Positions 8,808-17,339 of a stretch of DNA of 64,000 nucleotides are shown one piece after another (the stretch's first letter is position 1; every line of letters begins with the position of its first letter). The notes below the pieces were generated by a model. That model did no database searches, was not told the origin of the DNA, and saw nothing but the letters and a program-made list of their open reading frames with translations. Position numbers and translations under genes: made by a program. Source of the DNA: JABDQA01 sp963759125 (GTDB taxonomy: Bacteria > Desulfobacterota > Desulfobulbia > Desulfobulbales > Desulfocapsaceae); contig CAVWXN010000002.1 of NCBI GenBank assembly GCA_963759125.1, positions 186,001 to 250,000 of the forward strand. The letters run 5' to 3'.

Positions 8808-10306
8808 TCTGTCTCGCCACCCTGTTCAGATTGACGTTCTTCGGTCTGCTTGTCTAATAGGATTGTTCCGCAGAACATGCAGGGGTCGAAACCGGCTTTC
8901 AGGGCGACCCGGCTGTCTTTGAATTCGACCGAACAATCCTGACTATAGTAATAGTCACATTCTGGAAAATGGAAAATACGTGTCCTGGCGTTAGCTCGTA
9001 AAATTTTTTTCTGGGCTAGCTCTTCAGCCGCCTCGGCATCCTCATCTTTACTATGGTCCGAGCGAATCAGGGAGTAGCCCTTACGGAACAGTTCGACTAT
9101 TCCAGTAACGAATTTTTCGAATATCTGGTGGATATAAGATGATACCAGTGGTTGTTCGTGGGCCACCCTGTTGATGGCAATAATTGCCAGAACACAAAAC
9201 AGGATATTGGGCAACCACATGATCAGTGGCACCGGCAGGGCCCCTCCGGTGGCCAGATTTCTCGACATCGTGAACATGATGTAGTAGGTGATATAGAGGG
9301 TGAGGCCGAAAGGTATTCCGATAGCACGTCTGCCAGGCCCTGCCTGCAATCCCAACGGCATGCCCAGCAGAGATAGGAAAAAACAGCCCACTGGCAGTAC
9401 CAGCCTTTTGTGGAATTCGGTGTGATAGGATCTGCCACCATCGGTCTTCAACCCTTTTTCCCGGGCCTGATCCATGAGCTCTGTCATATTCATAGTCCCA
9501 CGTTTTTTGAAATTGGGAGCCCTGGCAGGCAATTTTAGAGGAATTCTGATTACATAACGATCGAAGGAGACGCTTTGGGCTCTGTCTTCTTCAGGAATTT
9601 GCATTGTCCCATTTTTAAGAATAAGGGTCACCACCATCGTATCCATATCGGTGTCCATGGTGCCGAAACGGGCCATGGTGATGGCCGGAGTCGTCCTGTT
9701 CCGCATGTCTGATACCCAGACATTATTCCAGATGCCGGTGTCGGGATCTGTATAATCGATATAGACAACCAGGTCTCCCAGCGCCTCGGTAAAGCTTCTT
9801 TCCCTAACACCTTTATCTATTTTTTCCTTGGCCAGCTGATACATCATGTGCTGCATTGCCGTATCACCAGCTGGTATCAATCTGATGGAAAAATATCCCG
9901 TTATCAGAGAGATAATAAGCGAGACGATTATCAGTGGCGGTAGGGCCTGATAGATGCCGATTCCGCTTGCTTTGAAGGCGAGAATCTCGGAGTCGTTGGC
10001 CAGCCTGGAAAACCCGATGGTGATACCAAGCATGGAGGCCATCGGTATCGAGTAGAGAAACATATTGGGGAAGAGGTAGGAAAATAGCCTGATGAAATCC
10101 CCCAAACTGATATCGAGTTCTAGAACAAGGTTCAGGAAGGGAATGAGTTTTATCAGAAAGAAAACGCCGTTCATGACCAGAAAGCTGGCCAAAAAGGGGG
10201 CCAGCATCTCTGTTGCCAGATAGCTGTAAAGCAAAAGCGGCAGCCTCTTCTTTCCCTGGAAAATTGACATGGAAGACGTTGATCTATTGAGAGAATCTGC
10301 TGACAC
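8804..10306 (-). CDS. lptF: LptF/LptG-family permease with C-terminal Ada-like Cys motif
   Basis: LptF/LptG permeases form the inner-membrane part of the lipopolysaccharide exporter with LptB and LptC. Residues about 20-400 match the family: N-terminal membrane helices, the SEILAFKASG segment, a periplasmic beta-jellyroll region and C-terminal helices. The protein is 500 residues, longer than the roughly 350-400 usual. The extra tail contains His446, Cys450, Cys458, Cys476 and Cys479 arranged as in Ada-type metal-binding motifs (xxHxxxC...AxxAGFxPCxxC). No second permease or LptB gene is adjacent. The start could also be the Met at residue 13. Confidence 0.82.
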   Translation of the reverse strand: MSADSLNRSTSSMSIFQGKKRLPLLLYSYLATEMLAPFLASFLVMNGVFFLIKLIPFLNLVLELDISLGDFIRLFSYLFPNMFLYSIPMASMLGITIGFSRLANDSEILAFKASGIGIYQALPPLIIVSLIISLITGYFSIRLIPAGDTAMQHMMYQLAKEKIDKGVRERSFTEALGDLVVYIDYTDPDTGIWNNVWVSDMRNRTTPAITMARFGTMDTDMDTMVVTLILKNGTMQIPEEDRAQSVSFDRYVIRIPLKLPARAPNFKKRGTMNMTELMDQAREKGLKTDGGRSYHTEFHKRLVLPVGCFFLSLLGMPLGLQAGPGRRAIGIPFGLTLYITYYIMFTMSRNLATGGALPVPLIMWLPNILFCVLAIIAINRVAHEQPLVSSYIHQIFEKFVTGIVELFRKGYSLIRSDHSKDEDAEAAEELAQKKILRANARTRIFHFPECDYYYSQDCSVEFKDSRVALKAGFDPCMFCGTILLDKQTEERQSEQGGETE

Positions 10307-10346
10307 CGGCCTGGGGCTGAGTGGTTTGATGGCGCGAACCGGTCAG

Positions 10347-11723
10347 TTATTGAAATCTTGACTCGGTGAGCGGGTCTTCTATGGTCACATCAATCCAGTG
10401 CTGGTCCCACCATTCTTTTGGGGTGACAAAGACGCCGTTGACCAGCATCGAAAAGTGGAGATGGTCACCACCGGCCATGCCTGTGGTCCCGGTCAAGCCG
10501 ATCACGGTCGTTTTGTCGACCTGATCGTTCGGGGCCACATCGATCTGGCTCAGATGAGAGTATAGACTGAACACCCCCTGACCGTGATCTATCATCACCA
10601 TGTTGCCGTAGATGCCAAGATATTCGGTAAAAATCACGATCCCTTTTTCTGCGGCTTTGACCTCCGCCTTCCTGGTGGAGGCGAGGTCTATGCCAAGATG
10701 CACTTGTTTGTCGATGGGGTTGCTCGCGTAGAAATAGGTCCGGTGATCGGCGAAACCGGCTCTAGTACTTCCCGGCATGCGCTCAAATTTACTCTCCCAG
10801 AGCCTTTGTGGGTGGGGTGAGGCGCAGAGCTCTGAAATCTTGCTGTTGTTTTGCTTTCGGATCTCATTATTGGTAAAAAGGTATTTTTCTACCATGTTTC
10901 CTGACATTTCGGGGTAGTACTGGCTGAACTCGGGAATTTTCTTGTCGAGAAACCCGTCTGAGACGTCGATTCTATCCTGGCGAAAATTCGTTTTCTTGTA
11001 GACCACCGAGAAAGGCAGCTGAGTTTTATTACCTGCGGAATCAGTGGCGACCACAAATGCGGCGTCCAAACGTTCAGCTGAGTAGGGCAGGGCAAAATAG
11101 CAGATGTAGGTGTCATCCCTCCCGTCGCCGACCAAATGACCGGGATGAAAGCGCTCATTTATCTGAACGCCGCTGGTGACGTCAGAATCGGTTAAACGAT
11201 AGATGGCGATCCCGCTGCCACCGGGATTGATATACTGTTCACTGTGAAGGATGGAAACTTTTGGAGGTGTGGTATCTATGGTTAGTTCATAGACTACCGT
11301 TGTCTTGTTGCCTTTTAAAAGACCCCGAAGTGAAAAATCGTATGCTTCCAATACAATCTGGGCGGGTCCGTCCTTGAAACTTGACTCGGCAGGATTGAAA
11401 GGGATTTTAACCGTTTTTTCAGGTTGCCCGATCATGCCGGTGAACCCGGTTCTGGGAAATTCTTCAAGGTAGAGCTCCTTTGCCAGTTCCCCCTGCGAAA
11501 TTCTTGCCCTGAGCTGTTTCAAGCCGCTCTTGCCATCAGCTCCGCTGATCTCCACCATACTATCCTTGCCAAGATAGGTCTGCGGTGAGTCGAGGGTGAG
11601 TTGCGGTTTCTCCCCTTCAAAAAAGAGAAAGAAGGCAGCCGTTCCGCATCCGGCAATTAAAAGGATGAAAACCAGGAGGAAGGTGGAATTTGATCTGCTT
11701 CTAGAGCGTCCTAATCGTGACAT
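10347..11723 (-). CDS. M23 (LytM-type) peptidase, membrane-anchored
   Basis: The 458-residue protein has a basic N-terminus and one membrane segment (about 14-35), a long beta-rich periplasmic region and a C-terminal LytM domain (about 325-440). The zinc-site motifs HLGIDLA (HxxxD) and GDHLHFSM (HxH) are both present, so the enzyme is probably an active peptidoglycan endopeptidase rather than an EnvC-like degenerate factor. It lies between the RNase G and LptF genes with short gaps and fits an envelope-linked transcript. Confidence 0.88.
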   Translation of the reverse strand: MSRLGRSRSRSNSTFLLVFILLIAGCGTAAFFLFFEGEKPQLTLDSPQTYLGKDSMVEISGADGKSGLKQLRARISQGELAKELYLEEFPRTGFTGMIGQPEKTVKIPFNPAESSFKDGPAQIVLEAYDFSLRGLLKGNKTTVVYELTIDTTPPKVSILHSEQYINPGGSGIAIYRLTDSDVTSGVQINERFHPGHLVGDGRDDTYICYFALPYSAERLDAAFVVATDSAGNKTQLPFSVVYKKTNFRQDRIDVSDGFLDKKIPEFSQYYPEMSGNMVEKYLFTNNEIRKQNNSKISELCASPHPQRLWESKFERMPGSTRAGFADHRTYFYASNPIDKQVHLGIDLASTRKAEVKAAEKGIVIFTEYLGIYGNMVMIDHGQGVFSLYSHLSQIDVAPNDQVDKTTVIGLTGTTGMAGGDHLHFSMLVNGVFVTPKEWWDQHWIDVTIEDPLTESRFQ

Positions 11724-11747
11724 GGTTTAAGTTCCCAGAACCAGCAG

Positions 11748-13277
11748 TTAACTCTGCCAGATTATTTCATATTTTTCAAGGTGTAGATCCTTGGCGGGCG
11801 CGATGATCAAGCGCTTGCGAATATCATTCTCCAGTTGACCGACGGTCAGTTCTTCTTCTTTGAGGAGCATGTCGGCAATACGGGGGTTTACCCTGACGGT
11901 GACCGCGGATCCGTCGGCCCGGCCGGAATTCCGACTGATTTTACGGAAGATTTCGTAACAGATCGTGCGTCTAGATTTTAACACCCCTTCTCCCGCACAA
12001 TAGTAACAAGGTTCGCACATCATCTGATTGAGGTTTTCGCTGTGGCGTTTCCTCGTCATCTGCACCAGACCAAATTCCGAGAGCTTGAGTATGTTTACCC
12101 GGCTCTTATCCTTTTTTACAGCCTGTTTAAAAGTGTTAAACAATTCCTCGCGGTGCAATTCGTCATCCATGTCGATGAAGTCAATGATGATGATTCCGCC
12201 AATGTCTCTGAGCCGTAACTGGTAGGCGATTTCTTTGGCCGCCTCCATATTGGTTTTGAAAATCGTCTCATTGAGATCATTTTTACCGACGAACCTGCCG
12301 GTGTTCACATCTATTACGGTCAGGGCTTCGGTGTTTTCGATGATGATATACCCGCCGGACCTCAGCCAGACCTTTTTCTCCAGAGCCTTGCTGATTTCGA
12401 CGTCGATCCCGTAAGCCTCGAAAAGTGGAAGTTCACCCCGGTAAAGAGAAATTTTGTTTTTCAGCTTGGGAGTAAAGGTATTAACGAAGTTCATCAAAGC
12501 ATCATAAGATTTCTCATTGTCGATGATCAGATAATCCACATCACTGGTAAAAAGATCTCGAACCGAGCGCAAGGTAATGTCGAGGTCCTCATAGATCAGA
12601 GAGGGAACTTTTTCCGTCGAGGCCCGGCCCCGGATTTCATCCCAAAGAAGCATCAGAAATTCCATATCAGCTTCAATATCGTCTCTGGGGGCGCTTTCGG
12701 CAACGGTTCTGACAATAAAGCCGACCTCTTCGGGGCGCAACTCCTCGATCATGGTGCGCAGTGAAATTCTAGTATCTTCATCTTCAATCTTGCGCGAAAT
12801 ACCGATATGATCGGTCTGTGGAATAAAAACCAGGTTTCGTCCGGGGAGAGTGATCTGGCAGGTCAGGCGGGCTCCTTTGGTACCAATGGGGTCCTTGCTG
12901 ATCTGGGCCATAATTTCTTGTCCCTCACTGATGAGGTCTTCTATTTTGAACCCCTGAACACTCGGTTTCTCCGGTTGCTCTGTAGATGCTGCCAAATTCC
13001 CGGCATTGGATCCGTTTAACGCAGAGGTGAGCTGCCTTCTCTGGGATGGAGGAACATAGATATCGTCAACATAGAGAAAACCGGTTCGCTCAAGGCCAAT
13101 ATCTACAAAAGCCGCCTGCATTCCAGGAAGAACCCTGACCACGCGGCCGAGATAGATGTTGCCCATTAATCCTTTTTCAGTGGGACGCTGCAGATGGAAT
13201 TCGGTCAGATTACCGTTTTCAACAAGTGCAATCCTGACTTCATACCTTCTTGAATTTATTAATATTTCAGTTGTCAT
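11748..13277 (-). CDS. rng: Ribonuclease G/E family endoribonuclease
   Basis: The 509-residue protein has the RNase G start (MTTEILINSRRYEVR), an S1 RNA-binding segment (IYLGRVVRVLPGMQAAFVD), the catalytic DNase I-like region with IIIDFIDMDDELHR and the zinc-link cysteines in CEPCYYC. There is no long RNase E-type degradosome tail, so RNase G is preferred. RNase G matures 16S rRNA 5' ends and takes part in mRNA decay. It is the first gene of the minus-strand run rng-M23-lptF-nnr-CBS. Confidence 0.93.
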   Translation of the reverse strand: MTTEILINSRRYEVRIALVENGNLTEFHLQRPTEKGLMGNIYLGRVVRVLPGMQAAFVDIGLERTGFLYVDDIYVPPSQRRQLTSALNGSNAGNLAASTEQPEKPSVQGFKIEDLISEGQEIMAQISKDPIGTKGARLTCQITLPGRNLVFIPQTDHIGISRKIEDEDTRISLRTMIEELRPEEVGFIVRTVAESAPRDDIEADMEFLMLLWDEIRGRASTEKVPSLIYEDLDITLRSVRDLFTSDVDYLIIDNEKSYDALMNFVNTFTPKLKNKISLYRGELPLFEAYGIDVEISKALEKKVWLRSGGYIIIENTEALTVIDVNTGRFVGKNDLNETIFKTNMEAAKEIAYQLRLRDIGGIIIIDFIDMDDELHREELFNTFKQAVKKDKSRVNILKLSEFGLVQMTRKRHSENLNQMMCEPCYYCAGEGVLKSRRTICYEIFRKISRNSGRADGSAVTVRVNPRIADMLLKEEELTVGQLENDIRKRLIIAPAKDLHLEKYEIIWQS

Positions 13278-13503
13278 TTCAGGAAAAAATCAGCTTCGAT
13301 CCTCGTCTGCCACAGCGATCAACCAATCCGGCATTTTTCTCCCTTTTAAAGTGGGGCGGCAGCGGGTGCCATCTCACCCCTCTCTGCGCAACGATTATAG
13401 ATCAAGAATTTATTATCGAGTAAGTCTGTTAATATACCGCAGATGACTGTATAATTGCCACCTTTCCTTGGCCTGATCAGAAATTAGAACGGTTTTACCT
13501 TTT

Positions 13504-14358
13504 ATGCTCGATGTCTCGGTAATCATACCAACTTTCAACAGATCGAGGAGACTGGTCAACGCTCTTGCCTCAGTGGCTCGGCAACGGGAACTGCCAGCCG
13601 AACTGATCGTCGTTGATGACGGGTCCACGGATACCACCCGGGAAGTTGTCTCCGCTTTCAGCGCTTCGACCTCTCTTCAATGCCGCTATTATTTTCAATC
13701 GAACCGAGGGCCGGCAGCAGCGAGAAATTCGGGGATCGGACTGGCTACCAGACCATACTTGGCTTTTCTTGATTCCGATGACGAATGGCACCGGGATAAG
13801 CTTACCGCGCAATATGAAGCGCTCACTTCAAACCCTGGATATCTGGTCTCGCACACCATGGAGCGGTGGTATAGAAATGGTGCGCATCTTAATCAAAAAA
13901 AACAGCACATCCCCATACATGGCTATATATTTGCACAGGCACTGAGACTTTGCTGTGTTGGCATGTCGACCGTGATGGTCAGAAGAGAATTGTTCGATCG
14001 CTATGGGTTGTTCGATGAAACATTACCCTGTTGCGAAGATTATGATCTCTGGCTCAGAGTCTCAGCTTTTGAGAAGTTCTATCTGGTCGATAAAAGGCTT
14101 ACCATAAAACATGGGGGGCGACCCGACCAGGTTTCAAATCGCTTCAGAACCGGGATGGATCGATTCAGGATTCAGGCCCTGGCCAAACTCATTGTGGCGA
14201 CATCTCTGGATAACGATCAGCACCGACTGGCCTGCCGTGAATTGGAAAAAAGGTGTACGATATATGGACGTGGCTGTGCCAAGCACGACAAGAACGTTGA
14301 GGCATCGCATTATTTAAAGCTGGCCCACTACTGTAGAACACAGCTCTATCCCAGATAA
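13504..14358 (+). CDS. Glycosyltransferase family 2
   Basis: The 284-residue protein has a GT-A fold: N-terminal VSVIIPTFNRSRRL, nucleotide-binding VVDDGSTD, the RGPAAARNSGI segment and the metal-binding LDSDDEW motif. There are no membrane helices, and the C-terminus has the usual ED(Y)DLWLR segment followed by a helical tail. The acceptor cannot be told from sequence. It is followed after 13 bp by an SPL-family radical SAM gene, with no obvious polysaccharide cluster nearby. Confidence 0.85.
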   Translation: MLDVSVIIPTFNRSRRLVNALASVARQRELPAELIVVDDGSTDTTREVVSAFSASTSLQCRYYFQSNRGPAAARNSGIGLATRPYLAFLDSDDEWHRDKLTAQYEALTSNPGYLVSHTMERWYRNGAHLNQKKQHIPIHGYIFAQALRLCCVGMSTVMVRRELFDRYGLFDETLPCCEDYDLWLRVSAFEKFYLVDKRLTIKHGGRPDQVSNRFRTGMDRFRIQALAKLIVATSLDNDQHRLACRELEKRCTIYGRGCAKHDKNVEASHYLKLAHYCRTQLYPR

Positions 14359-14371
14359 CCCAAGGAAGAAC

Positions 14372-15491
14372 ATGACCCACGACTGGCGCGATCCGTCCGT
14401 ATATCTCGAAAAAATATATGTGGAAAAAAGTTGTGCAGACGACCCCTATGCCAAGGAAATTATTGATCGGGCAGGGTTGCCGGTAAGCATTGTCTCTGAA
14501 GAGGATATGGGATCCCTTGTGAGCGGTGAATATCCAGAAAATCTGAGGGAGGGAAAGAAGTCGCTGGTACTCTGCAGAAATCAAGGTCACTTTCTCAAAG
14601 ACTGTCCCGGGACCAGAGAATACCGTTGTTGCGACTACCAGATCCTCAATGTCGGACTTGGCTGTCCGATGGACTGCGTTTATTGCATCCTTCAGGCCTA
14701 CCTGAACAATCCCTATCTCAGCTTCTTCCTAAATGTCGATGATTTGTTAAGTGAGCTTTCCGCTAAATTGATATCCTATAAGGGCAGAGTGGTCCGCATT
14801 GGTACAGGCGAATTCACCGATTCGATGGCTTTGGATCGAATTACCGGACTCAGCAAACGGCTGGTGAGTTTTTTCGGGCGCCAGGACAAAGGTGTGCTTG
14901 AACTGAAAACCAAAAGCGCAGCAATTGAAAATTTACACAATCTCGAGCATAACGGCAGAACTATAGTCGCCTGGTCACTGAACAGTGAAGAGATAATAAA
15001 CCATCAGGAAATAAGGGCAGCTAATCTTGAGCAGCGCCTTGATGCCGCGGCAAGATGCGTGCAATGGGGTTATGACTGCGCCTTCCATTTCGATCCGATA
15101 GTTTCTTATCCAGGCTGGGAGGAGGGCTACAGAGCGGTTATTTCACAGATTGTTTGAAAAAATTCCGGCTGAGGCTATCGTCTGGATATCTCTGGGAGGC
15201 TTCCGTTACCTCCCAGCTCTGAAAAAAATCGCCTCATCGAGATTTCCCCACACCCATATTTTTGCTCATGAATTTATTGAGGGAATGGACAATAAACAAC
15301 GATATTTCAGAAAGTTCAGGGCAAAACTTTACAAATCTATTTATGGGGAGCTGAGGGCTCGCTGTTCGCCCCGTACCTGTATCTATTTCTGCATGGAAAG
15401 CGATGAAATCTGGCAGGAAGTCATGGGTTTTAGGCCGACTGAAAAAGGTGGTATCGGTTACATGCTCGACCAGGCAGCGAGCTTGAGATGA
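14372..15491 (+). CDS. SPL-family radical SAM protein (spore photoproduct lyase-like), one frameshift
   Basis: The first part (14372-15157) carries the radical SAM cluster motif as CxxxCxxC in GLGCPMDCVYC, and the KTKSAAIENL and FHFDPI segments typical of spore photoproduct lyase-like proteins. The frame ends at TGA 15155-15157; the rest of the family (VWISLGGFRY, SPRTCIYFCMESDEIWQEVMGF) continues in the +1 frame from 15150 to 15491. One extra base near 15149-15155 explains this. In non-spore-formers the substrate of such proteins is uncertain; DNA photolesion repair is one possibility. Confidence 0.75.
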
Positions 15492-15530
15492 ATATGTCAA
15501 AGAGACGGGCTACATTCTTTAAAATGAACC

Positions 15531-15558
15531 TTGTTCTTTGGACAATCTATCGTATAGT
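15531..15558 (+). promoter_or_regulatory. Putative sigma-70 promoter for ssb
   Basis: TTGTTC (15531-15536) and TATAGT (15553-15558) are separated by 16 bp and lie about 40 bp before the ssb start. The match to consensus is moderate. Confidence 0.4.
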
Positions 15559-15596
15559 CTAGGCAGTTAAAATTCACTATTACAGGGAGAAAGCAG

Positions 15597-16013
15597 ATGA
15601 TAAATAAGGCTATAATTGTTGGAAATCTTGGTGCCGACCCGGAGATTCGCTACACTCAGAGCGGCAGCCAGGTTGCCACTTTCAACGTGGCCACCTCGGA
15701 GCGCTGGAAGGACCAGAGCGGTCAGCAGCAAGAGTCAACCGAGTGGCATCGAATAGTCGCTTGGCAGAGGCTCGCTGAAATTTGCGGCGAATATCTGCAC
15801 AAGGGTTCGCGAGTTTATATAGAAGGAAGAATTCAGACCCGCAAATGGCAGGATCAAAACGGAAATGATCGTTACACCACTGAAATAGTCGCCCGTGAAA
15901 TGAAGATGCTTGATCGTCGGGAAGGCGGGACTGGCGGTATGGGATCGCAGGATCCCGGATCAAGCGAACCGCCGTCCTATGGCAGTTCCATGGGGGAAGA
16001 CGTACCTTTCTAA
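15597..16013 (+). CDS. ssb: Single-stranded DNA-binding protein
   Basis: The 138-residue protein has an OB fold at residues 1-110 (start MINKAIIVGNLGADPEIRY) followed by a flexible Gly/Ser/Pro-rich linker and the acidic protein-interaction tip EDVPF. SSB coats single-stranded DNA and recruits repair and replication partners through this tip. A GGGAGAAAG ribosome binding site precedes the ATG. It is a single-gene unit with its own promoter candidate and a strong terminator. Confidence 0.96.
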   Translation: MINKAIIVGNLGADPEIRYTQSGSQVATFNVATSERWKDQSGQQQESTEWHRIVAWQRLAEICGEYLHKGSRVYIEGRIQTRKWQDQNGNDRYTTEIVAREMKMLDRREGGTGGMGSQDPGSSEPPSYGSSMGEDVPF

Positions 16014-16069
16014 TTGACTCTAGCGGTTCATCGCTTTTTAAATGGTGCAACCCGAGGATTTTTCAACCA

Positions 16070-16114
16070 GCGCACCGGATCTTCCGATTGATTAGGGAGA
16101 TCCGGTGCGCTTTT
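16070..16114 (+). terminator. Rho-independent terminator after ssb
   Basis: A perfect 13-bp stem (16070-16082 with 16098-16110) closes a 15-base loop and is followed by TTTT. It lies 56 bp after the ssb stop. Confidence 0.75.
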
Positions 16115-16267
16115 AGTTTGAGCTTTCTTCACCGCCTGGTTTGATATGCCAAAAGGGGGGTGTCCGAGCTTGACTGAGAGGCCATCAATCCCTATTATGC
16201 TGCCATAAAATAGTAGTAGATGGCTGCTTAACCGTCAGCAAAATCAGAGAACGTTTTTTTCGGCAGA

Positions 16268-17209
16268 ATGGATTATTACAAGATTCTGGATGTTCCTAAG
16301 AATGCCAGTTCCGGTGAGATCAAAAAGGCTTATCGGAAACTGGCCTTGAAATACCATCCGGACAAGAACAACGGCAACAAGGAATTCGAGGCCAAGTTCA
16401 AGGAAATCAGCCAAGCCTATGCGGTGCTTTCTGATCCGGAAAAGCGCAAACAATACGACACTTACGGTTCGACCGGTTTTCATCAGCGATATTCACGTGA
16501 AGATATTTTCCGTGGCTTCGACATTGACGAGATTCTGAGACAGTTTGGCTTCGGCACGTCCGGCTTTTCGTCCTCAAATTTCAGAACCCATAGGGGGGGC
16601 GGTTCTTCCCAGCATAATTTCAACTCGTTTTTCAACCAGAATTCAGCCGCCTCAGGTGCCTGCGGTGGAGGCTGCAGCCAGCCGGTCAAAGGCCAGGACT
16701 TGACCTATCAGCTATCGGTATCTCTGGAAGATGTGCTTAACGGTGCTGAACGACAGTTGACCCTGAGAAAAAACGGCAAGACCGAAAATGTATCTGTAAA
16801 GATTCCCAAGGGAATAGAAGAAGGAAAAAGATTGCGACTCAAAGGTAAAGGCGGTGAAGCACCGATGGGAGGTATCCCCGGGGACCTCTATCTCAAAGTT
16901 CAACTTGAACCGCATAAACGCTTCGAGAGAAGCGGGGAAGATCTCATACTTACCAAGCATATTCCCTACAGTGAAGTTTGTCTTGGAGCAAAAATCGAGG
17001 TGGAGTCACTGGACGGAAAAAAATTCTCCGTGAGCGTTCCATCGGGGACCAACGGTGATTCGAGACTCCGCATCAAAGGCCAGGGGCTGCCGAGTGGCCC
17101 GATAGGGGACCGTGGAGATCTGTATGTGAAAATAGGTGTCAAGGTTCCCAAAAAGCTGAGTGAAGAACAGAGGGATCTCATTGAGTCATTGAGAAAAGCC
17201 GGCTTATAG
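16268..17209 (+). CDS. DnaJ/CbpA-type co-chaperone
   Basis: The 313-residue protein starts with a J domain (HPD motif in LKYHPDKN, residues about 31-37), a Gly/Phe/Ser-rich region (about 80-135) and two C-terminal substrate-binding domains (about 145-305). The zinc-finger repeats (CxxCxGxG) of type I DnaJ are missing, so this is a type II protein of the CbpA class; a short CGGGC segment at about 138-142 is not a zinc finger. It stimulates DnaK ATPase. No dnaK or cbpM is adjacent. Confidence 0.9.
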   Translation: MDYYKILDVPKNASSGEIKKAYRKLALKYHPDKNNGNKEFEAKFKEISQAYAVLSDPEKRKQYDTYGSTGFHQRYSREDIFRGFDIDEILRQFGFGTSGFSSSNFRTHRGGGSSQHNFNSFFNQNSAASGACGGGCSQPVKGQDLTYQLSVSLEDVLNGAERQLTLRKNGKTENVSVKIPKGIEEGKRLRLKGKGGEAPMGGIPGDLYLKVQLEPHKRFERSGEDLILTKHIPYSEVCLGAKIEVESLDGKKFSVSVPSGTNGDSRLRIKGQGLPSGPIGDRGDLYVKIGVKVPKKLSEEQRDLIESLRKAGL

Positions 17210-17234
17210 CTCATGCATGCAGCGGCATGTTGCA

Positions 17235-17269
17235 AGGGGGTGTCTGGTCGTGACACTCCCTTTTTTTTT
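17235..17269 (+). terminator. Rho-independent terminator after the DnaJ-like gene
   Basis: A 10-bp stem (17235-17244 with 17252-17261, one G-U pair) and 7-base loop are followed by a run of T residues to 17269. Confidence 0.8.
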
Positions 17270-17339
17270 CTTTCAAGAGGAACTGACTAAGGGCGATCGT
17301 CCTCGTCAGGATCTTTAATTTTACGCAGAAGGTGGGAAA

